Notes: generated from the letters alone by a model not told the origin. 30,695 nt of DNA from an uncultured Clostridia bacterium (GCA_948891265.1 CAQUBD010000021.1:1-30695), one strand, 5' to 3'. Counted from the stretch's first letter, positions 7,301 through 14,660 are shown. A program made the numbers and translations.

Positions 7301-7535
7301 TTAAGTTTCGTTTTTTTTATTAATATTAAAACTTAAAAGTTAGAATATATCATAAAATGAAGTGATGCGCAGTTGGAAGAACTTATATTTATACAGATAA
7401 GCTAGATTAACTATTCTTCTTTTGAAAGCTCAATAAACAACTTTATATGATTAGTTCGACCAGCAAAGAACGGATTTTTATGATATATTCTAACTTTTTA
7501 TATAAATTATAGTTTTAAAAAAACCGAAACTTAAA
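7300..7535. repeat. MITE-like palindromic element with terminal inverted repeats
   Basis: The outer ends TTTAAGTTTCG (7300-7310) and CGAAACTTAAA (7525-7535) are perfect inverted repeats, each flanked inside by a T or A run. Perfect 23-bp inner arms lie at 7335-7357 and 7476-7498, around a 118-bp unpaired centre without an ORF. The same end motif occurs alone at 13372-13382 and, inverted, at 30630-30640. AGTTTGT occurs close to both outer ends (7293-7299, 7539-7545), though not directly abutting. The 236-bp size and the absence of a transposase fit a non-autonomous mobile element. Confidence 0.65.
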
Positions 7536-7548
7536 GGTAGTTTGTGTA

Positions 7549-7577
7549 TTTACTTTAATATATATTTATGATATAAT
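7549..7577 (+). promoter_or_regulatory. Promoter of the aminotransferase-GNAT gene
   Basis: TTTACT (7549-7554) and TATAAT (7572-7577) are spaced by 17 bp. The start codon is 33 bp after the -10 element. It lies just outside the right end of the MITE-like element. Confidence 0.7.
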
Positions 7578-7609
7578 ATTATGTAGATTAATTATAGGAG
7601 GTAAACTAA

Positions 7610-9652
7610 ATGCTTAGAAAATCACATGCAATAGACAGATTACTGAGAGAACGGCCACATTTAAGAGAAAGGAGATTTGGACTACCTGATATAGGAAGGC
7701 GGCATGACGGAGAAAGATTTAATCCAGCAGTGCAAGAAATTGCGGATGCAATTGACTTTTATGGTTATGGAGTCAGAGATGAAAATATTGTTGAAATACC
7801 AGATACTGACCTTGGAAGTGGAAATCCAACGGAATTCAAACCATTTCCACCAGCAATAGAAGCTATGAAAGAATCGTTGGAAAACGATTTAATGTATCGT
7901 TATCCGTACACAGAAGGAGATGATAGAATTCGGCAGAAGCTTCTTGAATATGTTGAGAAGGAAGGTTTTATAAACACAACGCCATATAATTACAAGGATG
8001 TTGATGAAAAAGGACTTTCTGTTCATAACATTACTTTTTCAGCTTCTACATCAATATTATTTAACCAGATTATAAACATAATCTCTAATCCAGGAGATGT
8101 CGTTTTAGTAACAGGCCCTAATTATGGATTGTTTACGATTCGGGCAGAAAGAGCAGGAGCAGAGTTAGAAAAATTGGAACTTACGAAAGAAGATGGATTT
8201 TTAATAAATCCAGATAAGCTTGCAAAGCGAATTGACCAAATAAATGAAAGTTTACAGCAAGCTTATCATCGTAGGCAAGGATATGTTCCAAGAGTTGTTG
8301 CATTTTTAAATGCTAATCCAAACAACCCTACTGGAAAAGTAATGGGTAAAAAGCAATATCAACTTTTATGCGAGATTGCTGAAGTGTGTGACAAAAGAGG
8401 TGTTTTCATAATTGATGATCTTGTATACAGAGATATCACTTATGATAAAGACAATATTGCAGTGCCAATTGCTACTATTCCAGGTATGTTCAGAAATACA
8501 ATTTCACTTTTTGGACTTTCTAAGAGTTATTCAATGGCGGCATTAAGGGCTGGATTTGTAGTAGCAGATGAAATTATAATTCGAGAAATTATAAATAAAA
8601 CTTTTCAGCAAATGGATTCAGCACCTGCCATTATAGGCACCGCACTTGGAGGAACATTCAATGCCACAGAGCAGAGATATAAAGCATATGACGAGTATTT
8701 TAATGAATTAAGAAAAACATATGTGTATAAATTTAATCTGCTTAAAGCGATGGTATCTGGGATTAATTCAGTTGAGCCCAAATTTAAGAAAAAGGTTACA
8801 GAAAAAGTAATTGAAACTTTAGGGTTTGCTGATGGTTGCAAAGTTTTATCTGGAATTCCAATGGTAGACTTTCCTGAAAATCTCGAGCCTGAGGCTGGAT
8901 TTTTTGCAATTTTAGATTTTACAAAGCTTAAAGGGATGAAATACAAGGGAAATGTAATAAGAAGTGAACAAGACCTTCTGGAATTCTTTTATAAAACATC
9001 AAGAACGAGGTTTTTGGTTGGACAATCTATTTCTTGGCCATACGAAGATGAATTGGTTGGAAGAGTTACATTTGCAATTGAAGATGAAAGACTAATAAAA
9101 GCTATATTAAATATTCATAATGCAATTCTTCTTTTGGAAGGAAAAGAAGATTATACAATTCGTAAGAATTTGTATGAAGATCAATCTCAGATGGCAAGAA
9201 TTAAGGTCGACGGCTGGAAAAATGCCTATGATACTATCATTGCCTCTTCATATTTAAAAACTTTGAATTATGAAGAACAAACAAAGAGATATGAGGCTAG
9301 CTTTGAAGAATATAAAGATTTAGTCTTTGTAGCAGTAAGGAAAGATGAGGTTCTGGGATATGCTTGTTTTAATCCTATTCCTAATATAGACCAATTTGAT
9401 TCAGAACTTGTTAGTCTATATATCAAGCCAACTGAAATTGGAAAAGGAATTGGAACGGCATTGTTTTTAGAAACCTGTAAAGAGTTGAAAAAAACTTTTG
9501 ACAAAAGTAATATGATTGTATGGTGTCTTAGTGACAACGAAAATGCAATTAAGTTTTATAAAAAACTTGGTGGCAAAATCGTAAAGACAAAAGAAGCAAA
9601 GATTGGAGATAAGTATTACAAAGAATACGGATTTTATTTCCAGTTGAAATAA
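7610..9652 (+). CDS. PLP-dependent aminotransferase fused to a GNAT acetyltransferase
   Basis: The 680-aa protein has a class I/II aminotransferase (about 60-510). Its motifs are NPNNPTG (236-242), the PLP-binding Asp269/270 with LVYRD, SKSY with Schiff-base Lys305, Arg313 in ALRAGF, and a C-terminal GRVTFAI whose Arg probably holds the substrate carboxylate. A linker leads to a GNAT domain (about 530-680) with the acetyl-CoA loop IGKGIGTALF and the downstream NENAIKFYKKLG. The N-terminal ~45 residues are Arg-rich (RERPHLRERRFG) and unlike standard aminotransferases. A fusion suggests that an amino product is made and then acylated, or that an amino acid analogue is made and capped (inference). 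The substrate is unknown. AGGAGGT sets the start, the gene has its own promoter and terminator, and it is transcribed alone. Confidence 0.85.
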   Translation: MLRKSHAIDRLLRERPHLRERRFGLPDIGRRHDGERFNPAVQEIADAIDFYGYGVRDENIVEIPDTDLGSGNPTEFKPFPPAIEAMKESLENDLMYRYPYTEGDDRIRQKLLEYVEKEGFINTTPYNYKDVDEKGLSVHNITFSASTSILFNQIINIISNPGDVVLVTGPNYGLFTIRAERAGAELEKLELTKEDGFLINPDKLAKRIDQINESLQQAYHRRQGYVPRVVAFLNANPNNPTGKVMGKKQYQLLCEIAEVCDKRGVFIIDDLVYRDITYDKDNIAVPIATIPGMFRNTISLFGLSKSYSMAALRAGFVVADEIIIREIINKTFQQMDSAPAIIGTALGGTFNATEQRYKAYDEYFNELRKTYVYKFNLLKAMVSGINSVEPKFKKKVTEKVIETLGFADGCKVLSGIPMVDFPENLEPEAGFFAILDFTKLKGMKYKGNVIRSEQDLLEFFYKTSRTRFLVGQSISWPYEDELVGRVTFAIEDERLIKAILNIHNAILLLEGKEDYTIRKNLYEDQSQMARIKVDGWKNAYDTIIASSYLKTLNYEEQTKRYEASFEEYKDLVFVAVRKDEVLGYACFNPIPNIDQFDSELVSLYIKPTEIGKGIGTALFLETCKELKKTFDKSNMIVWCLSDNENAIKFYKKLGGKIVKTKEAKIGDKYYKEYGFYFQLK

Positions 9653-9668
9653 GTAACTTTAATTTACC

Positions 9669-9697
9669 AAAGGAGCAACTGTAATAGTTGCTCCTTT
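9669..9697. terminator. Terminator between the aminotransferase gene and smpB
   Basis: AAAGGAGCAACT (9669-9680) pairs perfectly with AGTTGCTCCTTT (9686-9697) around a 5-nt loop. It lies between convergent genes and probably serves both. Confidence 0.75.
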
Positions 9698-9736
9698 ATA
9701 ATATAAATATATTGCACACAATTTTACGTATTTATT

Positions 9737-10189
9737 TTAAATTTTATTAGACATTTGCTGTCTAATTCTTCTTTCAGCATCTTTTTTTGCAATATCTTCA
9801 CGTTTATCGTAAAGTTTTTTTCCTTTACCAATACCTAATTCAATTTTAACTAAGCTACCTTTAAAATACATATTTAAAGGGACTAAACTATATCCCTTTT
9901 GCTTAGTTAGACCAACCAATTTATTAATTTCACGTTTATTTAACAAAAGTTTTCTATCTCTTAAAGGATCTTTATTAAAAATATTTCCATGTTCATAAGG
10001 ACTAATATGCATTCCAACTATGTATACTTCGCCATTTTTAATGATAGCATAACTATCTTTTAAATTTGCTCTACCATTTCTAATAGATTTTATTTCAGTT
10101 CCAAAAAGAACAATACCCACTTCTAATTTATCATCAATTGTATAATTATGAAAAGCAGTAGGATTTTTCGCAATTAATTTAGTTTCCAT
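9737..10189 (-). CDS. smpB: SsrA-binding protein SmpB
   Basis: This 150-aa protein of typical SmpB length starts with IAKNPTAFHNYTIDDKLEVGIVLFGTEIKSIRNGRANLKDSYA, read in parts: the N-terminal OB-fold start and the GTEIKSIR/NLKDSY motifs are diagnostic. HISPYEHGN and PLRDRKLLLNKREI follow, then GKKLYDKREDIAKKDAERRIR, the basic C-terminal tail that enters the ribosome. It binds tmRNA and the stalled ribosome in trans-translation. No tmRNA gene is recognisable within the window. It appears monocistronic. The AAGAGGT just upstream on the minus strand is a modest ribosome binding site. Confidence 0.97.
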   Translation of the reverse strand: METKLIAKNPTAFHNYTIDDKLEVGIVLFGTEIKSIRNGRANLKDSYAIIKNGEVYIVGMHISPYEHGNIFNKDPLRDRKLLLNKREINKLVGLTKQKGYSLVPLNMYFKGSLVKIELGIGKGKKLYDKREDIAKKDAERRIRQQMSNKI

Positions 10190-10377
10190 ATAAATAACCT
10201 CTTAAATTTTTTTATAGTATATCACGAAAAAACAGATACTGCAATTTTTTTACTGAAAAATATAGCATTTTTTAGCTTGACTATTGATATTTTATGTAAA
10301 AGATAATAAAATTTTAAATATTATAATATAAATGTAAAAGAACTTCTAAAAATAAGTATTTATAAGGAGGAAAGGAA

Positions 10378-10875
10378 ATGGCAACAAGAATTATTCGGTT
10401 ACAGAAAAAAGCAGAGAATGGAGAAATTGAGATAGTTCAAGGAATTTATTGCCCTAAGGAAGCAGGGAAAAACAACCCAATACAACTTGGGGAGTTTGGT
10501 TGTATTATTCCATTAGTTAATTCTCCACAGGATATGCAAATGACGTATGTATATGCACATGAAACACAAAGAAAAAGTAGATATTTTTTTGAGGTTAAAG
10601 TTTACAATTCTATCGATCAGCATAACCTGCATGACGAGGAGACAGAAATTATGCTAATTGTTGATAAGTTAAATGAAGAAAAACTAAAAATCTATGAAGC
10701 GAAAAGTGAACATTTTGTTATTAGTAATTGGTCAAGTGGAGGTATATTTTATATATCTCATAATGACATAATATTTTTAGAAGACTCTAATATGAGAAAA
10801 GTTTATAAAGCCCAAAAAATCGAAAATCAAATGTATCTTATAGAACTTTATCAGGATGCATGCATCTTCATTTGA
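10378..10875 (+). CDS. Hypothetical protein, 165 aa
   Basis: I do not recognise a family. The protein is soluble, with no signal peptide, transmembrane segment or Cys motif. Alternating hydrophobic stretches (FGCIIPLV, YFFEVKVYN, GGIFYISHNDIIFLE) suggest a mainly beta fold. Residues 75-105 (NSIDQHNLHDEETEIMLIVD) are acidic. The ATG follows a strong AAGGAGGAAAGGA site. A plausible promoter precedes it (TTGATA, 17 bp, TAAAAT at about 10280-10308). It is transcribed alone, converging on the secreted-protein gene at 10942, with a shared terminator between them. Confidence 0.75.
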   Translation: MATRIIRLQKKAENGEIEIVQGIYCPKEAGKNNPIQLGEFGCIIPLVNSPQDMQMTYVYAHETQRKSRYFFEVKVYNSIDQHNLHDEETEIMLIVDKLNEEKLKIYEAKSEHFVISNWSSGGIFYISHNDIIFLEDSNMRKVYKAQKIENQMYLIELYQDACIFI

Positions 10876-10892
10876 TTATTATAGTAAGATTA

Positions 10893-10935
10893 ATAGTCCT
10901 CACTTAAATTTTGAGTGAGGACTATTTTATATTTT
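10893..10935. terminator. Bidirectional terminator
   Basis: ATAGTCCTCACT (10893-10904) pairs perfectly with AGTGAGGACTAT (10914-10925), followed by TTTATATTTT. It lies between convergent genes. Confidence 0.8.
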
Positions 10936-10941
10936 AACCTA

Positions 10942-11364
10942 TTATTCATCATCATGATGTGTATTAGTACGTGTAAATTGCATTGAGTAATACCAAATAA
11001 CAGCAATTATAGCGATAGCTGCTATACCTACTATAAGCCAAGTCCAAGCATTTGAAGACATTCCTAAAATAGTATTATCTGTTGAAGTTCTTGTAGCAGA
11101 ATATCTACCATTATCATTATCTATTGAACCCATGAAACCATTATTATCATTTCTACTCATTCCATTTTCAACATCACCAGTTATATTTTTAGAAGTATTA
11201 GAAACATCCATTGCTGCATTTTCAACAGTATTTTCTACACCTCCAACAAAATTTCTTACTCCGTTAGTAGCTTCAGTAAAACCATTATTAGCTGCAAAAC
11301 AAAAGGTAAAAGAAAAGATGACAGACAAAGTTAAAACTAAAGAAACAATTGCTTTCTTTTTCAT
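10942..11364 (-). CDS. Exported single-pass membrane protein, 140 aa
   Basis: MKKKAIVSLVLTLSVIFSF followed by CFAAN is a classic signal peptide with likely cleavage after the Ala pair near residue 25. Then comes an Asn/Gly/Ser/Thr-rich linker to about residue 100. A C-terminal membrane helix (TWLIVGIAAIAIIAVIWYY, about 108-126) and a polar tail ending HHDDE follow. It would be anchored with an extracellular flexible region. The gene at 11776 has the same architecture without clear sequence identity. The function is unknown. A GGGGG-type ribosome binding site precedes the ATG at 11364. Confidence 0.8.
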   Translation of the reverse strand: MKKKAIVSLVLTLSVIFSFTFCFAANNGFTEATNGVRNFVGGVENTVENAAMDVSNTSKNITGDVENGMSRNDNNGFMGSIDNDNGRYSATRTSTDNTILGMSSNAWTWLIVGIAAIAIIAVIWYYSMQFTRTNTHHDDE

Positions 11365-11775
11365 ATAAAAGTCCCCCTTAAAAAATTAAAAATAGATTTA
11401 AATTTTATAAATCTATTAATATTATTTTTAAATTTGGACAAAATATACATACAAAAAATTACTGGAAATTATAATAAATTTATTTAGATTTTATCAAGTT
11501 TTAATTATATAAAATGATTATAGGAATGTATAATTTTCCTATATAGAACAAATCGGAAAGCTAATAAATTTGTAGTATGTTATTTAAAACTATAAATTTT
11601 AATTATTAATAAATTATAAATAGTAAAGCTTTCCGTAAATAATTTTTGTTAGAAAATTTCTGTACAATTAAGTTTTATATAATAGGAAAGTATGACTTTC
11701 TTATTATATGAAAAAAACTAAAATTCTTCAAATAAAAGAAAATTTTAGTTTTTTATACTAATTTTATATTTAGAA
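11365..11775. other. Gene-free A+T-rich stretch with several hairpins
   Basis: No supported ORF is present. Four inverted repeats are visible: TATAGGAA/TTCCTATA (11519-11526, 11536-11543), CGGAAAGCT/AGCTTTCCG (11554-11562, 11627-11635), a 13-bp stem with a 3-nt loop (11679-11691, 11695-11707, one G-U pair), and the terminator at 11712-11754. The density of stems around the secreted-protein genes could mean a small RNA or relics of lost tandem gene copies. Confidence 0.6.
11712..11754 (-). terminator. Terminator of the Asn/Glu-rich membrane protein gene
   Basis: AAAAAACTAAAATT (11712-11725) pairs with AATTTTAGTTTTTT (11741-11754). Read on the minus strand, the stem ends in a T run about 20 bp beyond the stop at 11776. 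Confidence 0.75.
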
Positions 11776-12150
11776 TTAATTTTTTAATTTTATTAATATA
11801 GCAATACCTAGTAAAATTAAAAGAATACCAATAACAATTAAGAATAAGTTTAAGATATTAGACAGACCTAAATTAGATTCAGATACATTAGTTGTTTTCA
11901 CAGTTGCTGAAGGAGTATTAATTGTTGAATTAGTATTTATATAACTTGAATCATCTTCATCATATTCATCTTCATCTTCTATATTTGATGAATTCGTATT
12001 ACTAGATGTATTATTAGTTACACTATTATTAGTATTAGATGTATTTTCTGTTAAATTTAAATCTACAGCATTAACAGAGTTAGTATTAATTAATAATATT
12101 GTGACTAAAAACATACAAAATATTGATATGAATTTTATTGCCTTTCTCAT
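11776..12150 (-). CDS. Exported low-complexity single-pass membrane protein, 124 aa
   Basis: The N-terminal signal peptide (KFISIFCMFLVTILLI) ends at about NAVDL, near residue 29. Next is an Asn/Ser/Thr-rich stretch interrupted by an acidic block (EDEDEYDEDD). A C-terminal helix of about 20 residues (NLFLIVIGILLILLGIAILI) and a basic KLKN tail that should stay cytosolic complete it. The topology matches the 140-aa protein at 10942, so the two may be members of one rapidly evolving surface family. Its acidic Asn-rich part might bind cations or act as a spacer, but nothing shows this directly. GGGAGG precedes the ATG. Confidence 0.8.
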   Translation of the reverse strand: MRKAIKFISIFCMFLVTILLINTNSVNAVDLNLTENTSNTNNSVTNNTSSNTNSSNIEDEDEYDEDDSSYINTNSTINTPSATVKTTNVSESNLGLSNILNLFLIVIGILLILLGIAILIKLKN

Positions 12151-12237
12151 AAATTACCTCCCAAATTTTTTCATTTGATTTATAAAATTATGATAACACA
12201 AAATATGTAATCAGTCTAGTAAATTTTTAAAATATTT

Positions 12238-12265
12238 AAAAAAAGGAGGAGATATATTCTCCTCC
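12238..12265 (-). terminator. Terminator of the three-gene paralogue operon
   Basis: GGAGGAGA (12245-12252) pairs with TCTCCTCC (12258-12265). On the minus strand it is followed by a run of seven T, as expected for transcription coming from 13276 down to 12342. Confidence 0.75.
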
Positions 12266-12341
12266 ATTAACAAAATAAGCAAAAATGTAAAAATATTTTG
12301 TTATTGTAATTTTCAATTATTCCTTCTTAAATCAGCATATA

Positions 12342-12641
12342 CTACTCTTCAGCATTACAAAAAGAGATAATACATGTTATCAAAATAGGAAAGCCCCAGT
12401 AACTGTGATAAGCTTGTGTGTCTATTTTAGTGAGATAACAATCTAAATCAGTTAAAACAGATTCAATTGTATTAAAATTATAAACTCTACTTAGCAGAAT
12501 ATCACAGTTATAAATACTTTTTGGCTTACAAGATTCATAATTGTCTAAAATTTCATAAATGAATCTAGCTTTTTCTTTTTGCCGATTTTTAGTATAGGTA
12601 TAAAACAAACAACAAGCCTTTTCATAGTTAAAATCTTTCAT
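12342..12641 (-). CDS. Tandem paralogue family member 3 (divergent), 99 aa
   Basis: This is the third gene of a minus-strand operon of three related ~100-aa proteins. It shares the N-terminal pattern (Phe-Asn-x-x-x-A at 4-9, then KARFIYEIL matching KERFIEELI and KYKFINLLI) and the middle NTIESVLTDLDCYL, matching RTVESVLNDLGYEL. Its C-terminus diverges (HSYWGFPILITCIISFCNAEE), losing the TNFSF ending of the others. That suggests relaxed or changed selection. It is a soluble, probably alpha/beta protein of unknown function. AAGGAGGT lies before the ATG, and the gene begins 13 bp after the previous stop. Confidence 0.7.
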   Translation of the reverse strand: MKDFNYEKACCLFYTYTKNRQKEKARFIYEILDNYESCKPKSIYNCDILLSRVYNFNTIESVLTDLDCYLTKIDTQAYHSYWGFPILITCIISFCNAEE

Positions 12642-12654
12642 AATGTCTACCTCC

Positions 12655-12966
12655 TTATTTATTGGAATCTTTTTCAGTGAAAGAAAAGTTTGTATCTAAG
12701 CCAAAGGTTTGACCATAAAGTCCTCTTTGTCGTGTATGACTAAAAGTAACAAGCTCATACCCTAAATCGTTTAACACTGATTCAACAGTTCTTTTCTGAT
12801 AATTGTGATTTGTAAAAAGTTTACATCCTACTATAGAGTCACTTCCAAAAAAATATTGATAAGATATAAGTTCTTCAATAAACCGCTCTTTAGCATAATG
12901 GTGCGATTTCTTATAAATTTCCTTCAATTCGAAGGCTCTACTAATGTTAAAGTTTTTATTACTCAT
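12655..12966 (-). CDS. Tandem paralogue family member 2, 103 aa
   Basis: It is about one third identical by eye to the gene at 12980-13276. Shared blocks are NFNISRAFEL, YAKERFIEELIS, DSIVGCKL, VESVLNDLGYELVTFSHTR and LDTNFSFTE. The VxDVLNDLGY and DTNFSF blocks define the family. Nothing indicates an enzyme, and there is no signal peptide or membrane helix. AAGGAGGT sits before the ATG. It is the middle gene of the operon, 13 bp after the first gene. Confidence 0.75.
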   Translation of the reverse strand: MSNKNFNISRAFELKEIYKKSHHYAKERFIEELISYQYFFGSDSIVGCKLFTNHNYQKRTVESVLNDLGYELVTFSHTRQRGLYGQTFGLDTNFSFTEKDSNK

Positions 12967-12979
12967 ATGGTATACCTCC

Positions 12980-13276
12980 TTAAGTGAATGAAAAATTTGT
13001 ACTTAGTAAATAAGTCTGCTGATTTGAATCTTTACATCTAGAATAACTAAAGTCTACAAGAGTATAACCTAAATCATTCAAGACATCTTCTACAATATTC
13101 TTGCCGTAATATATAGGAGTTGAAAGTTTAAGCCCTAAAATAGAAGTATCTCCATAAATATTTTGACGGGATATAAGAAGATTTATAAACTTGTATTTTG
13201 CATAACTATTTTGTTCTTGCTTGTACTTAAGGCTTAATTCTAATGCCTTATCAAGGTTAAAATCCATATTTTCCAT
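12980..13276 (-). CDS. Tandem paralogue family member 1, 98 aa
   Basis: This is the first gene of the three-gene family operon: MENMDFNLDKALELSLKY at the N-terminus, then YAKYKFINLLISRQ, DTSILGLKLS, VEDVLNDLGYTLVDFSYSRC and LLSTNFSFT at the end. I placed the start at ATG 13276 because AGGAGGT precedes it by 7 bp. A more upstream ATG at 13309 has no ribosome binding site. The promoter at 13330-13358 and a dyad near the start of transcription make this operon look independently regulated. The function is unknown. Confidence 0.75.
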   Translation of the reverse strand: MENMDFNLDKALELSLKYKQEQNSYAKYKFINLLISRQNIYGDTSILGLKLSTPIYYGKNIVEDVLNDLGYTLVDFSYSRCKDSNQQTYLLSTNFSFT

Positions 13277-13305
13277 GTAGTTACCTCCTGTGAAGTGAAA
13301 TTTTA

Positions 13306-13358
13306 ACAATATAGTTTAATATATTGTAGATTATAACATGAATTTACATAAAAGTAAA
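13306..13358 (-). promoter_or_regulatory. Promoter and operator-like dyad of the paralogue operon
   Basis: On the minus strand TTTACT (13358-13353) and TATAAT (13335-13330) have a 17-bp spacer. The 8-bp-arm dyad at 13306-13327 overlaps the predicted start of transcription, which is consistent with a repressor site. Confidence 0.6.
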
Positions 13359-13371
13359 TAGCTAAATTTCT

Positions 13372-13387
13372 TTTAAGTTTCGTTTTT
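13372..13387. repeat. Solitary MITE-like end
   Basis: TTTAAGTTTCG followed by a T run repeats the left end of the element at 7300-7535. No partner arm is found nearby. The inverted counterpart is at 30630-30640. Confidence 0.5.
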
Positions 13388-13482
13388 TTAGGCTCTAATT
13401 TATATAAAAATTTATAATATATTCATATTACTTATTAGTAATGCAAATTCGACAAAAAAGTTAAATAAAAAACAAAAAAATG

Positions 13483-13511
13483 TTGTATAAAAAAATCAAC
13501 TTTGATATAAT
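13483..13511 (+). promoter_or_regulatory. Promoter of the hydrogenase operon
   Basis: TTGTAT (13483-13488) and TATAAT (13506-13511) are spaced by 17 bp. The leader before the hydC ATG at 13602 is about 85 nt. Confidence 0.65.
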
Positions 13512-13601
13512 TTTAATGACTAATAATAAGTGGCAAGAATATATATTAAAAATAGAAGATAAATGCTAAAAAACTTGCATTTTACGTGTTAAAGGAAAGG
13601 A

Positions 13602-14105
13602 ATGAAAATAAACATGTCAGAAAGTAAAAAAGGAAATTGTAGTGACAAAATGATACAAGGATTTATGAAAGAAATATTTGAAACATATTTACCAGTCAAA
13701 GACAATTTAATACAAATACTAAATGAAGTTCAAGACAAATTTGGATACATACCAGAAATAGCACAACAAGAAATATCAAAATTTTTAAATGTACCAATGG
13801 CAGAAATATATGGAGTAATAACATTTTACTCAAGATTTACACTAGAACCAAAAGGAAAATATACAATATCAGTATGTTTAGGAACAGCTTGTTATGTAAA
13901 AGGTTCACAAAAAATATTAGATAGATTAAAAGAAAGACTAAAAATAGAACCAGGACAAACAACAGAAGACGGAATGTTTTCAATTGACCAGACTAGATGT
14001 GTTGGGGCTTGCGGATTAGCGCCTGTATTTACAGTTAATGATGAGGTATACGGCAAAGCAACTGTTAAAAAATTAGATGAAGTTTTAGATGAATTGTTAA
14101 AATAA
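13602..14105 (+). CDS. hydC: Bifurcating [FeFe] hydrogenase subunit HydC (NuoE-like)
   Basis: This 167-aa NuoE/HydC-type subunit binds one [2Fe-2S] cluster. KFGYIPEIAQQEISKFLNVP and AEIYGVITFYSRF are the typical NuoE helical-domain motifs. The thioredoxin-like domain has CLGTAC and RCVGACGLAP, giving the four cluster cysteines. In the HydABC enzyme it passes electrons between HydB and HydA during NADH/ferredoxin-coupled hydrogen metabolism in the cytosol. It is the first gene of the operon, preceded by AAAGGAAAGGA. The early A-ending codon bias differs from the second half, where G and C at third positions become more common by eye. Confidence 0.95.
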   Translation: MKINMSESKKGNCSDKMIQGFMKEIFETYLPVKDNLIQILNEVQDKFGYIPEIAQQEISKFLNVPMAEIYGVITFYSRFTLEPKGKYTISVCLGTACYVKGSQKILDRLKERLKIEPGQTTEDGMFSIDQTRCVGACGLAPVFTVNDEVYGKATVKKLDEVLDELLK

Positions 14106-14109
14106 AAAG

Positions 14110-14140
14110 TGTGCCAAAGGGGGCGTCCCTTTTTGGCACA
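14110..14140. repeat. REP-like 31-bp palindrome, copy 1
   Basis: TGTGCCAAA and TTTGGCACA arms flank a core containing GGGGGCGTCCC. It is the exact reverse complement of 14613-14643. It lies 4 bp after the hydC stop and is followed by a second hairpin, TGCAAAAGA/TCTTTTGCA (about 14153-14177). Confidence 0.85.
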
Positions 14141-14196
14141 AATAAGAGAAAATGCAAAAGAAATAACTCTTTTGCACACAAATATGGAGGATAAAT

Positions 14197-14604
14197 ATGA
14201 AAGAATTATTAAGTACAAATTGTTTTGATACAGAAGAAACAATGGTAATTATGGGAACATGCTTAAAACGAATGGCGCCAAATTCGTTTAAGCAATTACA
14301 AGAGATATCTAATAATATTTATGAAGTATGTTTAGAAGAAACACATTTAAATATGGTTGTAACAAAAATAATAGGAATGCTAGCAAGAAAAAATGTAAAA
14401 AGATTAATATTTGCAACAGTTGACAAATCTCCACATTGTGTACAATTACACTATGTTGTAAAAGAATTAGAAAATGCAATAGATTTAAAAGATATTGAGA
14501 TCATAAATTATGTTGCGAAAGATGATAAATTAAATGAAATTCCATTAGAAATTATAGGATTATCTAAAAATTTGTCAAAATTAAAAGATATGTATAATAA
14601 ATAA
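14197..14604 (+). CDS. Conserved-looking protein of the hyd operon, 135 aa, function unknown
   Basis: It sits between hydC and hydB, where HndABCD-type operons carry a thioredoxin-like [2Fe-2S] subunit, but it lacks that subunit's four-Cys pattern. It has five Cys (near residues 9, 21, 45, 81 and one neighbouring position to verify) without ferredoxin spacing. KNVKRLIFATVDKSPHCVQLHYVVKELE looks like a Rossmann-like beta-alpha unit with a conserved-looking SPHC. HydB itself already contains the [2Fe-2S] thioredoxin domain, so this is an extra component, perhaps an assembly or regulatory factor (inference). GGAGG precedes the ATG. A pair of exact inverted 31-bp palindromes brackets the gene. 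Confidence 0.75.
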   Translation: MKELLSTNCFDTEETMVIMGTCLKRMAPNSFKQLQEISNNIYEVCLEETHLNMVVTKIIGMLARKNVKRLIFATVDKSPHCVQLHYVVKELENAIDLKDIEIINYVAKDDKLNEIPLEIIGLSKNLSKLKDMYNK

Positions 14605-14612
14605 TTTAAAAG

Positions 14613-14643
14613 TGTGCCAAAAAGGGACGCCCCCTTTGGCACA
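14613..14643. repeat. REP-like 31-bp palindrome, copy 2 (inverted to copy 1)
   Basis: It is the exact reverse complement of 14110-14140, located between the 135-aa gene and hydB. The GAAAGG ribosome binding site of hydB starts a few bases later, so folding in the RNA could affect hydB translation. Confidence 0.85.
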
Positions 14644-14660
14644 ATAGAAAGGTAATGCTT

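Larger units (their letters stand above)
7283..7609. other. Non-coding stretch holding a MITE-like element and a promoter
   Basis: No gene is visible in these 327 bp. They hold the tail of the terminator, the palindromic element at 7300-7535, the promoter at 7549-7577 and the AGGAGGT ribosome binding site of the aminotransferase gene. Confidence 0.8.
13277..13601. other. Divergent regulatory region between the paralogue operon and the hyd operon
   Basis: There is no gene in about 325 bp. It holds a minus-strand promoter (13330-13358), a dyad ACAATATA/TATATTGT (13306-13313, 13320-13327) at the minus transcript start, a solitary copy of the MITE-like end (13372-13382) and the hyd promoter (13483-13511). 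Confidence 0.7.

Noticed and set aside
9653..10377. tmRNA (ssrA) next to smpB
   Set aside because: No tag-peptide coding sequence or tRNA-like end is visible near smpB.
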